From: Lacticaseibacillus thailandensis DSM 22698 = JCM 13996 | GTDB taxonomy: Bacteria; Bacillota; Bacilli; Lactobacillales; Lactobacillaceae | Assembly (NCBI RefSeq): GCF_001312865.1 | Contig: NZ_BBER01000001.1 | Coordinates: forward strand, 558,001 to 622,000 | DNA: 64,000 bases | Reading direction: 5' to 3' | The notes under the pieces: generated by a model | The model's input: only the letters and a program-made list of their open reading frames with translations | What the model was told of the DNA's origin: nothing | Databases searched by the model: none | Shown here: positions 52,938 to 62,091 of the stretch, piece after piece | How the letters are laid out: the number at the start of each line of letters is the position of its first letter | Numbering within the stretch: position 1 is the first letter of the stretch | Made by a program: the position numbers and the translations under genes

Positions 52938-53880
52938 TAGTTATCACCTGTGCGCCAACTTCCAGCTGACGTCCCGTTCCGTTCATGTACGCACTAATTG
53001 GCTGCCGCGCTTTACCCGCCGGTTGCAGTGTGTTGATCTGTAACGTGGTACCCTTACCAGCAGCCAGCACTAGACGCTTTTTGCCCAGTGCGACCACGGT
53101 GCCAGGTGCTTGGGTAGTCGTGTCCGCTAACGGCGTGACGTCCCACAGCTTGACGCGCTGGCCGTTGAGCCTGACCCAACCACCAACATGTGGCCGTAAA
53201 CCGCGCACCCACTGGTCCACCTGGGTGGCAGGTAGGGTCAAGTCAAGGTGTTCCTGGTCCTTGGTAATGTTGGGTGCAAAGGTGACCTGGTCGGGATCTT
53301 GCGGCGTCAAGGTCGCCGTCCCGTCGATAATGTGCGGTAAAGTTTGCAACAATAAGTCACGACCCAGAAGGCTGAGCCGGTCAAATGCCGTGCCGGTATC
53401 GTCCGCACGCGTTAAGGATAAGGCCGCCTGGGCGTACATCCCCCCGGCGTCCATCTGCTTCACCATTTGGATGATAGTGACCCCGGTCTCCGCGTCACCG
53501 TTGATGATGGCGTACTGAATTGGCGCCCCACCCCGGTACTTCGGCAACAGGCTGCCATGCACGTTGACCGCCGTAACTTTGGCCGCGTTCAAAAACTTGG
53601 TGGGCAAAAACTGGCCGTAAGCGGCAGTGACAATCAAGTCAGGGGCCAACGCGATCAGTTGGTCCAATTCCGGGCTGCCACTGAGTTTAGCCGGCTGAAA
53701 CACCGGAATGCCCAGTGCCGTCGCCGCTACTTTGACCGGTGACTGGTGCAACGTGTGCTTACGCCCGACCGGCTTGTCCGGTTGGGTCACCACGGCTAGT
53801 AGGTCATAGTCCGCCTCCACTAACGCGTGCAGGATTGGGACTGCAAACTGCGGGGTACCCATAAAAATGATTGATGTCAT
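52924..53880 (-). CDS. fmt: Methionyl-tRNA formyltransferase
   Basis: Formylates initiator Met-tRNA using 10-formyl-THF; 318 residues from the ATG at 53880 (MTSIIFMGTPQFAVPIL) behind GGAGG. Catalytic block NVHGSLLPKYRGGAPIQYAI (near residue 110) with Asn, His and, further on, Asp (QMDAGGM). C-terminal OB-type domain. Intact. Confidence 0.97.
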   Translation of the reverse strand: MTSIIFMGTPQFAVPILHALVEADYDLLAVVTQPDKPVGRKHTLHQSPVKVAATALGIPVFQPAKLSGSPELDQLIALAPDLIVTAAYGQFLPTKFLNAAKVTAVNVHGSLLPKYRGGAPIQYAIINGDAETGVTIIQMVKQMDAGGMYAQAALSLTRADDTGTAFDRLSLLGRDLLLQTLPHIIDGTATLTPQDPDQVTFAPNITKDQEHLDLTLPATQVDQWVRGLRPHVGGWVRLNGQRVKLWDVTPLADTTTQAPGTVVALGKKRLVLAAGKGTTLQINTLQPAGKARQPISAYMNGTGRQLEVGAQVITNGEE

Positions 53881-53916
53881 GCACAATCCTCCATAACTTT
53901 CATTATTACTAAAATA

Positions 53917-56208
53917 CTAAACAAAGCTCAACGGTTCACGGTCAAAGGCAATCTGGAAGACGTTGCGACTCCCAACCTGGGTGGTCGTTAATAACCGTTC
54001 CAGGGTCTCGTGCAACTGGGGTTCTTTTTTTATACTTAATCACAATTTGATAATAATAACGCCGCTTCAAGCGGGCAATCGCCCCGCGCGTCGGGCCTAA
54101 CATTACGGCCTGATCCGACAATGACTGTTTGAGTTCCGCAGCCAACTGGTAAATGGCTTTGGCCGCCAGTCGGTCTTCAGGGTGACTCACCGTCAGCTTA
54201 AACGTGAAGTAGTACGGCGGGTAACCGGAACGGTGCCGAATGCCCATCTCGGTGACAAAGAAGCGCTCGTAATCGTGATGGCGCGCTAGCTGAATGGCGT
54301 AGTGGTCCGGGTTATAGGTTTGCACGATAACCGCCCCCGCCTTATCGGCGCGTCCGGCCCGGCCACTGACCTGGGTCAGCAACTGGAAGGTGCGCTCACT
54401 AGCCGAAAATCGGGTAACCCTAATGACGTATCCGCATTGATGACCCCAACCAGCGTGACGTCCGGGAAGTCGAGACCCTTAGCAATCATTTGGGTGCCAA
54501 GCAAAATATCTGCTTGGTGCTGACCAAACGCCTTCAGAATCTTGGCGTGCCCACCCTTGCGGCGGGTCGTATCAACGTCCATCCGCAGCACTCGCGCCTC
54601 TGGCAGAATCTGGTGCAACGTCTGTTCAACTTTTTCCGTCCCGGTGCCGTAATAACGGATGCGCCGTGACCCGCAACTTGGGCACACCGTGGGCACGGCT
54701 TCCTCATGCCCACAATAGTGGCACCGCAGTGTATGCGAGTCGAGGTGCAACGTGAGCGAAATGTCGCAATTGGGACACTTAGCCACGTAGCCACACTCCC
54801 GACACATCACAAAGGAAGAAAAGCCCCGCCGGTTCAACATCAAGACACTCTGTTCGTGCCGATCCAACCGCGTGCGCAAGGCGTTAAGTAACACGGTCGA
54901 AAAATCACCAGACGCAGAGTCCAACTGTGCCGAACGCATATCTACCACCTGGACGGGTGGTAACGGCCGCTGATTAGCGCGTTCCGGCATGAGCAGGTAC
55001 GTGTACACTCCTTTGGCTGCCCGAGCCCGCGATTCCAAGCTGGGCGTAGCCGATCCCAACAGGACGGGCGCATGGTTATAAGCGCCCCGCCACTGCAAGA
55101 CATCACGCGCATGGTACCGCGGGGCATCATCCTGCTTATAACTGGTTTCGTGTTCCTCATCCATGATCAACAAACCAATGTTGGTCAGCGGGGCAAAAGC
55201 TGCCGAGCGGGCACCCACGACCACGCGGGCCTCGCCGCGTTCGATGCGGCGCCACTCGTCAAAGCGTTCCCCATCGGATAACGCGGAGTGCAACACCGCC
55301 ACGTCTGCACCAAAGCGGCCCTTTACGTTCCGGACCATCTGCGGCGTCAACGCAATTTCGGGAATCAACATCAACGCGTTACGGCCCCGGGCCAACGTGG
55401 CCGCAATGGCCTGCAAGTAGACTTCCGTTTTGCCCGAACCCGTGACCCCCTCAAGCAAAAAGGTCCGGTCCTGCTCCGCCGTGATTGCCGGAATCAGTGC
55501 GTCCAGTGCCCGTTGTTGTTGCGGTGTCGGCGTCAGTGGTTGCGTGCGCGCCTGGGCGTCTAGCTGGGCGTATGGCCGCCGGTAAAACTCCCGGGATTCG
55601 ATGCGCAACCAGCCCTGTTTGGCCCCCGCAGTGACGGTTGCCCGGTCAAAGGAATCTGGTCCAACCACGGCGTGTAAGCGCGGTTCATCGTGGCTAGCTG
55701 CCCACTGGGCGAGGGCCGTCAGCAACTTGATTCGCCGGGTGGCGTTACGTCGTTGTTGCTCTGCTAACGTAGTGTACTCATCTGGGGCCAATAGCGGCAC
55801 AATAAAGTCCTCCGTGGCTACGTGCCCGCGACTTCCCACGGTCTTAGCCCCGTTAGCGAGCCACTTGGTATCCGCGTGCAACGCACTAGGCAACATGGCC
55901 TGTAAACAGGTGATCCAAAACGCGAAGGTATCGTCCGCCAGCCACCGCGATAACGCCAGCAACTCGGCGTCTAAAATCGGGTGGTCATCCAGGACCCGCA
56001 GTACGGGCTTCAATTCACCATCAAAGTCCTGCTGGTCCGTGGTCGCTACGATCACACCCATTACTTCACGCGTGCCCTTACCAAAGCTGACCACCACCCG
56101 CACGCCGGGTACCGCTTGGTCAACCATATCCGCGGGGATCGCGTAATCGTAAGGCTGATTTGTTTGCATTGTAGGCACATCCACCACTACTTTAGCCACC
56201 GTGGCCAC
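53917..56208 (-). CDS. priA: Primosomal replication protein PriA (two frameshifts)
   Basis: Helicase that restarts collapsed forks; about 764 codons. Start most likely GTG at 56208 (VATVAKVVVDVPTMQ), with GAGGGGGGATCA upstream. Helicase: LLEGVTGSGKTEVYLQ (Walker A), MDEEHE box, GSATPSLESR; zinc-binding Cys pairs CRECGYVAKCPNCD and CHYCGHE and CPSCGS. Frames break near 54390 (LPDFR-ASERTFQ) and in a T7 run near 54029; the last residues, FQIAFDREPLSFV, end at a TAG at 53917. Extended -10 TGG-TATAAT at 56239-56244 gives it its own promoter. Confidence 0.94.
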
Positions 56209-56303
56209 ACTGATCCCCCCTCGTCTTGTCATGCTCACATTATACCAAATCTTAGTACTGATTATGCCGACCACCACCGCAAAACGGCGGCCAGTCAAGC
56301 AAT

Positions 56304-56332
56304 AAAAAAAGGATGTAACTAACGTCACATCC
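56304..56332 (-). terminator. Terminator after rpoZ
   Basis: Nine-pair stem GGATGTAAC (56311-56319) / GTCACATCC (56324-56332) with one G-U pair, followed by seven T on the minus strand. Confidence 0.85.
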
Positions 56333-56382
56333 CCAACCGGACCGCAGCGCAAGCGCCACGGTCGCCTTCATTAACTTCTAAA

Positions 56383-56670
56383 TTAATGTTCGTCGTGACC
56401 AGCATCGTCATTAGCGTCATCACGCAGTTCTTGCTGGTGTTCCAACCGCTCGGCGTCACGCTCGAGCAACTTGGAGTCGGGATCGATCACCACGTCACCC
56501 GCAGCAATTTCTTCCAGGGCCTGACCCACAGTTCGTGGTGACTGGTATTCAGCCAGCATCCGTAACGAACCAGCTTCCAGCTGGTGTGCACGCTTCGAAG
56601 CCAGTACGGCCAACGAGTAACGTGATGGCACGTTGGCCAGCAGCTTATCAATTGATGGGTAAACAATCAT
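56383..56670 (-). CDS. rpoZ: RNA polymerase omega subunit
   Basis: Ninety-five residues, intact. The core [18 protein letters not shown] is diagnostic. The C-terminus is long, acidic and histidine-containing ([12 protein letters not shown]). ATG at 56670 with AAAGGAG, which overlaps the gmk stop. Assists assembly of core RNA polymerase. Confidence 0.95.
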   Translation of the reverse strand: MIVYPSIDKLLANVPSRYSLAVLASKRAHQLEAGSLRMLAEYQSPRTVGQALEEIAAGDVVIDPDSKLLERDAERLEHQQELRDDANDDAGHDEH

Positions 56671-56684
56671 ATCTTCGTTCTCCT

Positions 56685-57311
56685 TTAATCGCCCGAGGTA
56701 GCTTTCTTTATCATATTAGCATACTTTTCGGCCACGCGCTGAACGCGTAAGTGTTCACTCTGAATAATGTGCTCAATCCGGTCAACCGCCAGCGGCACTT
56801 CGTCGTTCACGACCGCGTAATCGTAATTTTGCATCATTTTGAGTTCGTCGACGGCTTTGTTGACCCGCTTCTGGATCGTAACGGCATCATCAGTCCCGCG
56901 ACCAACCAGCCGGTGACGTAATTCGTTGAGGTCGGGTGGCGTGAGGAAGATGAAGACGGCGTCCGGGCACTTGGCCCGGACCTGCATTGCCCCTTTGACC
57001 TCAATTTCTAGCAGCACGTCCTGACCAGCATCCAGCTGTTCGTTAACGTAGTGTAGCGGCGTGCCGTAGTAGTTGTCGACGTACTGTGCGTACTCCAGCA
57101 TCCCACCATTGGCGATTTCCTCTTCAAACTGTTCCTTGGTGCGGAAATAATAGTCGACCCCATCAACTTCACCGGGGCGCATCTTCCGCGTCGTCATGGA
57201 CACCGAATAATGGAAATCCCGGTAACCTGATTTCAGCATTGCTTGACGTACAGTACCTTTACCGACCCCGGACGGGCCTGACAGCACAATGAGCATACCG
57301 CGTTCGCTCAT
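56685..57311 (-). CDS. gmk: Guanylate kinase
   Basis: Phosphorylates GMP to GDP; 208 residues, intact. P loop [11 protein letters not shown] (near residue 11), [13 protein letters not shown], and GVDYYF for GMP binding. ATG at 57311 behind GGGAGGA. First gene of the long run to thiN. Confidence 0.98.
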   Translation of the reverse strand: MSERGMLIVLSGPSGVGKGTVRQAMLKSGYRDFHYSVSMTTRKMRPGEVDGVDYYFRTKEQFEEEIANGGMLEYAQYVDNYYGTPLHYVNEQLDAGQDVLLEIEVKGAMQVRAKCPDAVFIFLTPPDLNELRHRLVGRGTDDAVTIQKRVNKAVDELKMMQNYDYAVVNDEVPLAVDRIEHIIQSEHLRVQRVAEKYANMIKKATSGD

Positions 57312-57340
57312 GTCTCATCCTCCCAAATTCTACACATAAA

Positions 57341-57405
57341 ATTATAGCCTCTATTGTGCCGCTTTTAGCCCAATAAATCAAGCATTACGCCCATGGTTGG
57401 GCGTA
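57341..57405 (-). promoter_or_regulatory. gmk promoter region with upstream palindrome
   Basis: TATAAT at 57341-57346 and, overlapping it, an alternative TTGATT-17 bp-CACAAT pair further upstream. Behind these lies an 8-bp inverted repeat TACGCCCA / TGGGCGTA (57386-57405), in the space shared with the divergent SOS gene. Confidence 0.5.
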
Positions 57406-57454
57406 TATTGGCGCCAAAAACAACAGCGCTGACCAAATTTTTGGTGCCCGTGGG

Positions 57455-57483
57455 TTGCAAAAGCGAACGGATGTTCGTATAAT
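57455..57483 (+). promoter_or_regulatory. LexA-controlled promoter with a perfect SOS box
   Basis: -35 TTGCAA (57455-57460), 17 bp, -10 TATAAT (57478-57483). The spacer contains CGAAC-GGAT-GTTCG (57464-57477), a perfect match to the Gram-positive LexA consensus CGAACN4GTTCG, ending at the first base before the -10. Confidence 0.88.
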
Positions 57484-57491
57484 ATGAATTG

Positions 57492-57505
57492 CAAACAAAC
57501 GTTCG
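57492..57505 (+). promoter_or_regulatory. Second SOS box, one mismatch
   Basis: CAAAC-AAAC-GTTCG, 13 of 14 positions compatible with the LexA consensus, 28 bp downstream of the first box and just before the GGAGG ribosome site. Confidence 0.7.
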
Positions 57506-57518
57506 GAGGCGGACAATT

Positions 57519-57833
57519 ATGGACATGATGAAAACAATGGGCACCTGGGAACGGCTCGGCCACTCCCTTGCCGACACGTACCACCAACTTTTTGACCTTG
57601 ATTTTGATCAGCCATTACCCACAATGCCAACCAGCCAGGTGCAGTTGTTCACCGCTCAGGCCCTGACCAACCACTACCTGGTCGCTCTGCGCCTGCGTGC
57701 CGTTGACCGCCCCGTGGTGGGCCACCTACAGCGGCACCTGGATCACCACCGCCTCCTGCTCACGGAATTCAACAGCAATGTGGTGCGCATCGTCGACCCA
57801 CGCGACTGCACCTATATCCAACGGGTGCAGTAG
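57519..57833 (+). CDS. Small SOS-regulated protein, possibly YolD-like
   Basis: A 104-residue protein from the ATG at 57519 (MDMMKTMGTWERLGHSLADT), behind GGAGG. No membrane helix, no LysM domain, so it is not a YneA-type division inhibitor. The C-terminal half (VVGHLQRHLDHHRLLLTE, then VVRIVDPRDCTYIQRV) follows the pattern of YolD-like proteins: a Gly-x-Leu strand, hydrophobic alternation, then an I-x-D-I-like end. YolD-like proteins are LexA-controlled companions of Y-family DNA polymerases in Bacillus. The SOS boxes support the idea, but the family call is my reading of a pattern. No polymerase gene is adjacent. Confidence 0.6.
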   Translation: MDMMKTMGTWERLGHSLADTYHQLFDLDFDQPLPTMPTSQVQLFTAQALTNHYLVALRLRAVDRPVVGHLQRHLDHHRLLLTEFNSNVVRIVDPRDCTYIQRVQ

Positions 57834-57876
57834 CCAGCACTGGACGTTCAACCGCTGACAACCCAGCATTAAAGAC

Positions 57877-57937
57877 AATTAGGCCCCAAACCACTACGGT
57901 GAAAGTCATTTTCATCATAGTGGTTTGGGGCCTAATT
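57877..57937. terminator. Bidirectional terminator between the SOS gene and recN
   Basis: Perfect 20-bp arms, 57877-57896 and 57918-57937, with further TGAAA/TTTCA pairing inside. It separates converging genes and has T-rich flanks (AATT). Confidence 0.85.
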
Positions 57938-57941
57938 TACG

Positions 57942-59642
57942 CTACCCGTCTAGTTGACTACGCGTTTGCTCCGCTAGTTGCAGGAGTTCCTGGGCGTGCT
58001 CCCGGGTGAGCTGCGTTACCGCCGTCCCAGCTAACATGCGCGCCAGCTCATCCACGCGTTCGCGCTCACTCAACCGAGCCACCGTGGTCATCGTCCGCCC
58101 ATGGTGGACCGACTTAACAATCTTGAACTCGTGATCAGCCATCGCCGCTACCTGTGGCAGGTGCGTGATGCACAGCACCTGCGAGTGGCTAGCAATACTA
58201 CTAATCTTGTTGGCAATGGCCTGCGCCACCCGCCCAGACACGCCAGTATCAACTTCATCAAAGATGATGCTCGTCACGCCATCAGACTCGGCCAAAATCG
58301 TCTTAATGGCCAACAAGATCCGCGACAGTTCACCGCCACTGGCGATGCGGGCCAACGGCTGCGCTCGCTCACCGGGGTTAGTCTGAATGTAAAATTCGAC
58401 GACATCAACCCCATTAGGCGTGAACGCGTCGGGAGCGTGATCGGCAAAGTGGACGCTGAATACGGTCTTGGCCATGTACAACGCCTGCAGTTGTTGGTGC
58501 ACCGCGGTGGTCAACTTTTGCGCAACCTGCTGCCGTACCTGCGTCAGTTGTTGGCCCAGTTTAACCAACTGGTCGTACAATTTTTGCACGCGGCCGTCAA
58601 GACCCTCAGCGTCCGAAGTCGTGGCTTCCATGGTGGCTAATTCCTTGTGAGCCCGCTGACCGTACGCCAAAATCTCGTCCACCGAATCACCGTACTTACG
58701 CTTCAACTGCTGAATCAACGCTAACCGTTCCTCAATTTCATTGAGACGGTTTTCGTCCCACTCCAACCCGTCAATTTCTTTGGACAGGTCCGCCTGCGCG
58801 TCCTGTAGTGAGTAATAGGCATCACTAATCGTCTCGCTCAGCGACCGGTATTCGTCCCCCAAATCGGCGATGCTTTCCAGTTGCTGCATGGCTTCACCCA
58901 GCGCGTCCACCGGGTTGTACTCACCATTATCAAACACGTCGTAAGCCGCGGCCAGGGCGTTTTGAATGCGCTGAAAGTTGGCCAAGCGCTCACGTTCGGA
59001 TTCCAACTCGTCTTCTTCACCACTGTGCAAGTCGGCTGCGTCGATCTCTTGGACCTGAAACTTTAACATATCCAACCGCTGGGCCCATTCCTGCTCGTTT
59101 TGCTGCTTCTGACGCAACGTTGACAACGATTGCTGGTAGTCCCGATATGTGTGCCGATACTGCTGCAACAAATCGTGTACAGCCCCATCGGCATACTGGT
59201 CCAACATCCCCAAGTGCTTTTCGGGATGGTTTAATTCTTGGTGCTCATTTTGCCCGTGAATATCCACGAGCGTTTCACCCACGGAGCGGAGGTTGCCCGT
59301 GGTGACGATCTTACCGTTAATGCGGCACACGCTCCGCCCCGCACGCGTTAGGTCACGTTCGAGCAGAACCTGCCCGTCATCCGGCGCCAAACCTAAAGCC
59401 GCCAGGGCAGCGATGGTGTTATGGTTGTCCCCCACCAAGAACTGCCCTTGCAACGTTGCTTTGTCCGCACCGGTACGAATAAACTCGCTGGAACCGCGCG
59501 ACCCCGCCAGTAGCGAGACCGCGTCAATGATGATCGACTTCCCCGCCCCGGTTTCACCCGTAAGCGCGGTCATCCCGGTCTCAAAGCTCAGGTCCAGTGA
59601 CTCAATAATTGCAAAATCACGAATAGAAAGTTCCTGTAACAT
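57942..59642 (-). CDS. recN: DNA repair protein RecN
   Basis: SMC-like ATPase for double-strand break repair; 566 residues, intact. Walker A TGETGAGKSIIIDAVSLL (near residue 28), coiled coil in the middle (for example SEREERLANFQR-type segments), signature IASGGELSRILLAIK and Walker B IIFDEVDTGVSG. ATG at 59642; the ribosome site GGTGGGG overlaps the argR stop. Cotranscribed with argR. Confidence 0.97.
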   Translation of the reverse strand: MLQELSIRDFAIIESLDLSFETGMTALTGETGAGKSIIIDAVSLLAGSRGSSEFIRTGADKATLQGQFLVGDNHNTIAALAALGLAPDDGQVLLERDLTRAGRSVCRINGKIVTTGNLRSVGETLVDIHGQNEHQELNHPEKHLGMLDQYADGAVHDLLQQYRHTYRDYQQSLSTLRQKQQNEQEWAQRLDMLKFQVQEIDAADLHSGEEDELESERERLANFQRIQNALAAAYDVFDNGEYNPVDALGEAMQQLESIADLGDEYRSLSETISDAYYSLQDAQADLSKEIDGLEWDENRLNEIEERLALIQQLKRKYGDSVDEILAYGQRAHKELATMEATTSDAEGLDGRVQKLYDQLVKLGQQLTQVRQQVAQKLTTAVHQQLQALYMAKTVFSVHFADHAPDAFTPNGVDVVEFYIQTNPGERAQPLARIASGGELSRILLAIKTILAESDGVTSIIFDEVDTGVSGRVAQAIANKISSIASHSQVLCITHLPQVAAMADHEFKIVKSVHHGRTMTTVARLSERERVDELARMLAGTAVTQLTREHAQELLQLAEQTRSQLDG

Positions 59643-59646
59643 GGTT

Positions 59647-60099
59647 TCACCCCACCATATCTTGCAAGGTATCAGCTAGCTGTTCGGCCGCCACGTCACT
59701 CCGGCAGATAATGAGGATACTAGCGTCGGCTGGAATCATGGCAAAGATACGCCCGTCAGTCTGCGCCGCTAACAGCGTCGCCACCGCCGGCCCGGACCCC
59801 GGTACCAACTGCAAATTAACGAATTTATCCAGAACATCGATACTAGCGTACACACCCCGCAGCGTCCGTTCCAACTTCTCCGTGGGCGAAGCTTGTTGCG
59901 CGGGCGGTAGGCTGTACCGGTACCGGCCGTTAGCGACTGGCACCTTGACCAACTGCATGTCCTTGATGTCGCGCGACACTGTCGCCTGCGTGACCTGCAC
60001 ACCCGCGTCGGCCAACAGGTCAACTAACTGACCCTGCGTTTCGACCGCGTACGAATTTAATATCGTTTTGATGATATCCTGGCGTGCTTGCTTGTGCAT
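59647..60099 (-). CDS. argR: Arginine repressor ArgR
   Basis: Arginine-responsive regulator of 150 residues, intact. Start ATG at 60099 (MHKQARQDIIKTILNSY), behind GGGGGA. Winged HTH with QVTQATVSRDIKDMQLVKV (near residue 40) and the C-terminal trimerisation/arginine domain with GSGPAVATLLAAQ and IFAMIPADASILIICR. Upstream of recN as in many Bacillota. Confidence 0.96.
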   Translation of the reverse strand: MHKQARQDIIKTILNSYAVETQGQLVDLLADAGVQVTQATVSRDIKDMQLVKVPVANGRYRYSLPPAQQASPTEKLERTLRGVYASIDVLDKFVNLQLVPGSGPAVATLLAAQTDGRIFAMIPADASILIICRSDVAAEQLADTLQDMVG

Positions 60100-60113
60100 G
60101 GCGGTGTCCCCCA

Positions 60114-60141
60114 AATGAATTAATAATTTACGTACATTATA
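60114..60141 (-). promoter_or_regulatory. argR promoter with a possible ARG box
   Basis: -10 TATAAT on the minus strand at 60136-60141. Over the start site lies AATGAAT-TAAT-AATTTAC (60114-60131 plus strand), whose left half fits the ARG box consensus (TGAAT) while the right half is degenerate. Confidence 0.35.
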
Positions 60142-60174
60142 CCAGTCAATGGTGCAGCTTGCGCCACCACCACG

Positions 60175-60992
60175 CTAGGATTTCAGTTCGGCGTACGCCG
60201 CGTCGATCACCTGGTCTACATCGACCGTGGGCTCAATATGGGCGTCCGTCGCGTTAACCTCGTTACGCAGGTGGACGAGGAACTCAATATTGCCACCGCC
60301 ACCAGTAATTGGTGAGAAGTCGAGGCCTAAAACTGAGTAACCATTCTCTGCCGCAAAGTTGACGATCCGCGTCACCACGTCATGGTGAACCTGCCGATCA
60401 CGCACAATGCCATGCTTACCCACGTTTTCCGGACCCGCCTCAAACTGGGGCTTGATGAGCATCACGGCGTGCCCGCCCGGCACCAAGATGGGCCGCAGTG
60501 GCGGCAAAATTAGCCGCAACGAAATAAACGATACGTCAGTCACCGCAAATTCTACCGGACCATACTGGAAATCATTAGGCTTGCAGTAACGGAAGTTAAC
60601 CTGTTCCATCACGTGCACCCGCGGGTCGGAGCGTAACTGCCACACTAACTGGTTCGTCCCCACGTCCAGGGCGTAGACCTGCTTGGCCCCATTTTGAAGG
60701 CAAACGTCAGTAAAGCACCCGTACTCGAACCAATGTCGAGCACCGTGGTATCGGTGACGTCAATGTTAAAGACCTTGAGGGCCTTGGCGAGCTTGAGCCC
60801 GCCCCGACTCACGTAGGGCAACTTCTTCCCCTTGGCGTGTAGTTGGGTATCGGCATCAATTTTGGTGCCGGCTTTGTCCAGCCGCTCATTATTTTGGTCG
60901 TAGACCTCACCGGCCATAATCGCGCGCTTCGCCTGTTCCCGGGAAGTAAACAGTCCCTGAGCTACAGCCAGCACGTCAACTCGTTCTTTCAT
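60175..60992 (-). CDS. tlyA: TlyA family rRNA (cytidine-2'-O)-methyltransferase/hemolysin-like protein (one frameshift)
   Basis: About 272 codons. Start ATG at 60992 (MKERVDVLAVAQGLF), with AGGTGA. S4-like RNA-binding domain first (GLFTSREQAKRAIMAGEV, then YVSRGGLKLAKAL), then a FtsJ-type fold: LDIGSSTG (SAM), VTDVSFISL, MLIKPQFEAG. The frame breaks near 60690. Orthologues methylate 16S and 23S rRNA in actinobacteria and give capreomycin sensitivity there; in lactobacilli the role is less clear. Confidence 0.93.
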
Positions 60993-61001
60993 TACGTTCA
61001 C

Positions 61002-61880
61002 CTAGCCTAACATTGCTACAATATCGATTAATAGGGGGGCCGGAACGGATAGGCGGTCCAGCGCACGCCGCGCCGCCTGTAACTGCTCGGTCAAGGCCGC
61101 CTGGGCCCCCGCTAAGCCCAACAGGCTAACGTACGTGTTTTTACCGGCAGCCGCATCCTGACCCGCCGTTTTACCAAGTTCCGCCGACGACTTCGTGGCA
61201 TCATTAATGTCATCACGAATTTGAAACGCCAGTCCAAACGCCGTGGCAAAGTCATCCAGGGCCTCAGTATCGCCATCACTGACTGTCGCAACCGTGGCGC
61301 CCATACGGACCGCAGCCAGTAACAACGCTCCCGTTTTGTGGGCGTGCATGCGCACCAGCTCGCCCCGCGTCAATGGGGTGCTACTACCGGTGGCCGCAAT
61401 GTCCATCATCTGCCCCGCCACCATGCCACGAGAACCAGCACCAACCGCCAGCTGGGCGGTCAACGCACTGCGTACCGCCGCTGGTAACGATGCCCCCGCA
61501 ACCAAGGCAAAAGCATCCGTCAGTAATGCATCACCCGCGAGGATGGCCGTGGCCTCATCAAACTGGATGTGGTTCGCCGGTTGCCCGCGGCGCAACTGGG
61601 CGTCATCCATGGCCGGTAAATCGTCATGAATCAATGAATACGTGTGGACGTATTCAATTGCCGCCGCCACGTGATCCAGTGGCGTAGCGGTTACGCCCAT
61701 GGTCGTCGCAACGGCGTACACCAGCAGGGGCCGTACCCGCTTACCCCCAGCAGCCAGCGAGTACTGCATGGCCGCCGCTAGCCGCGGTTGGTGGGCTTGC
61801 TGCGCATAGTCCAGCATGAACCGCGTTAACGCGGGGATGTGTTCGTCCGCAAACGCCTTAATCCTCTTGCTCTGGTTCAA
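61002..61880 (-). CDS. ispA: Farnesyl diphosphate synthase
   Basis: Trans-prenyltransferase of 292 residues, intact. First Asp-rich motif DDLPAMDD (near residue 85) with the preceding YSLIH; the second, normally DDxxD, reads DDIND (near 222). GGKRVRP and KTGALL are present. Likely start TTG at 61880, inside the end of xseB, with AAGGA close upstream. Provides FPP for UppS. Confidence 0.95.
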   Translation of the reverse strand: MNQSKRIKAFADEHIPALTRFMLDYAQQAHQPRLAAAMQYSLAAGGKRVRPLLVYAVATTMGVTATPLDHVAAAIEYVHTYSLIHDDLPAMDDAQLRRGQPANHIQFDEATAILAGDALLTDAFALVAGASLPAAVRSALTAQLAVGAGSRGMVAGQMMDIAATGSSTPLTRGELVRMHAHKTGALLLAAVRMGATVATVSDGDTEALDDFATAFGLAFQIRDDINDATKSSAELGKTAGQDAAAGKNTYVSLLGLAGAQAALTEQLQAARRALDRLSVPAPLLIDIVAMLG

Positions 61881-62091
61881 AGTCCTTCAGCTCCCCATCG
61901 TCAGTCATTACCTTGGCCACCGCCGTCTCGGCGTCTTTTAACGTCCCGTCTAGCTGCTTGGCCAACGCCACACCCTGCTGAAACTGAGTCAACGCCTTTT
62001 CCAGCGGCACGTCACCCTTTTCCAGGGTGGCGACGATCTGCTCAAGCTCTTGCAGCTGCGTTTCAAAGCTCGGTTGTTGTTCGTCACTCAT
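61858..62091 (-). CDS. xseB: Exodeoxyribonuclease VII small subunit
   Basis: Seventy-seven residues. [20 protein letters not shown] and [15 protein letters not shown] are the family signature, an all-helical protein. Its ATG overlaps the xseA stop by 8 bp, and its end overlaps ispA by 23 bp. Intact. Confidence 0.97.
   Translation of the reverse strand: MSDEQQPSFETQLQELEQIVATLEKGDVPLEKALTQFQQGVALAKQLDGTLKDAETAVAKVMTDDGELKDFEPEQED

Noticed and set aside
57877-57937. Long inverted repeat as an insertion-sequence end or att site
   Set aside because: Located exactly between two converging stop codons with hairpin form; a bidirectional terminator explains it.
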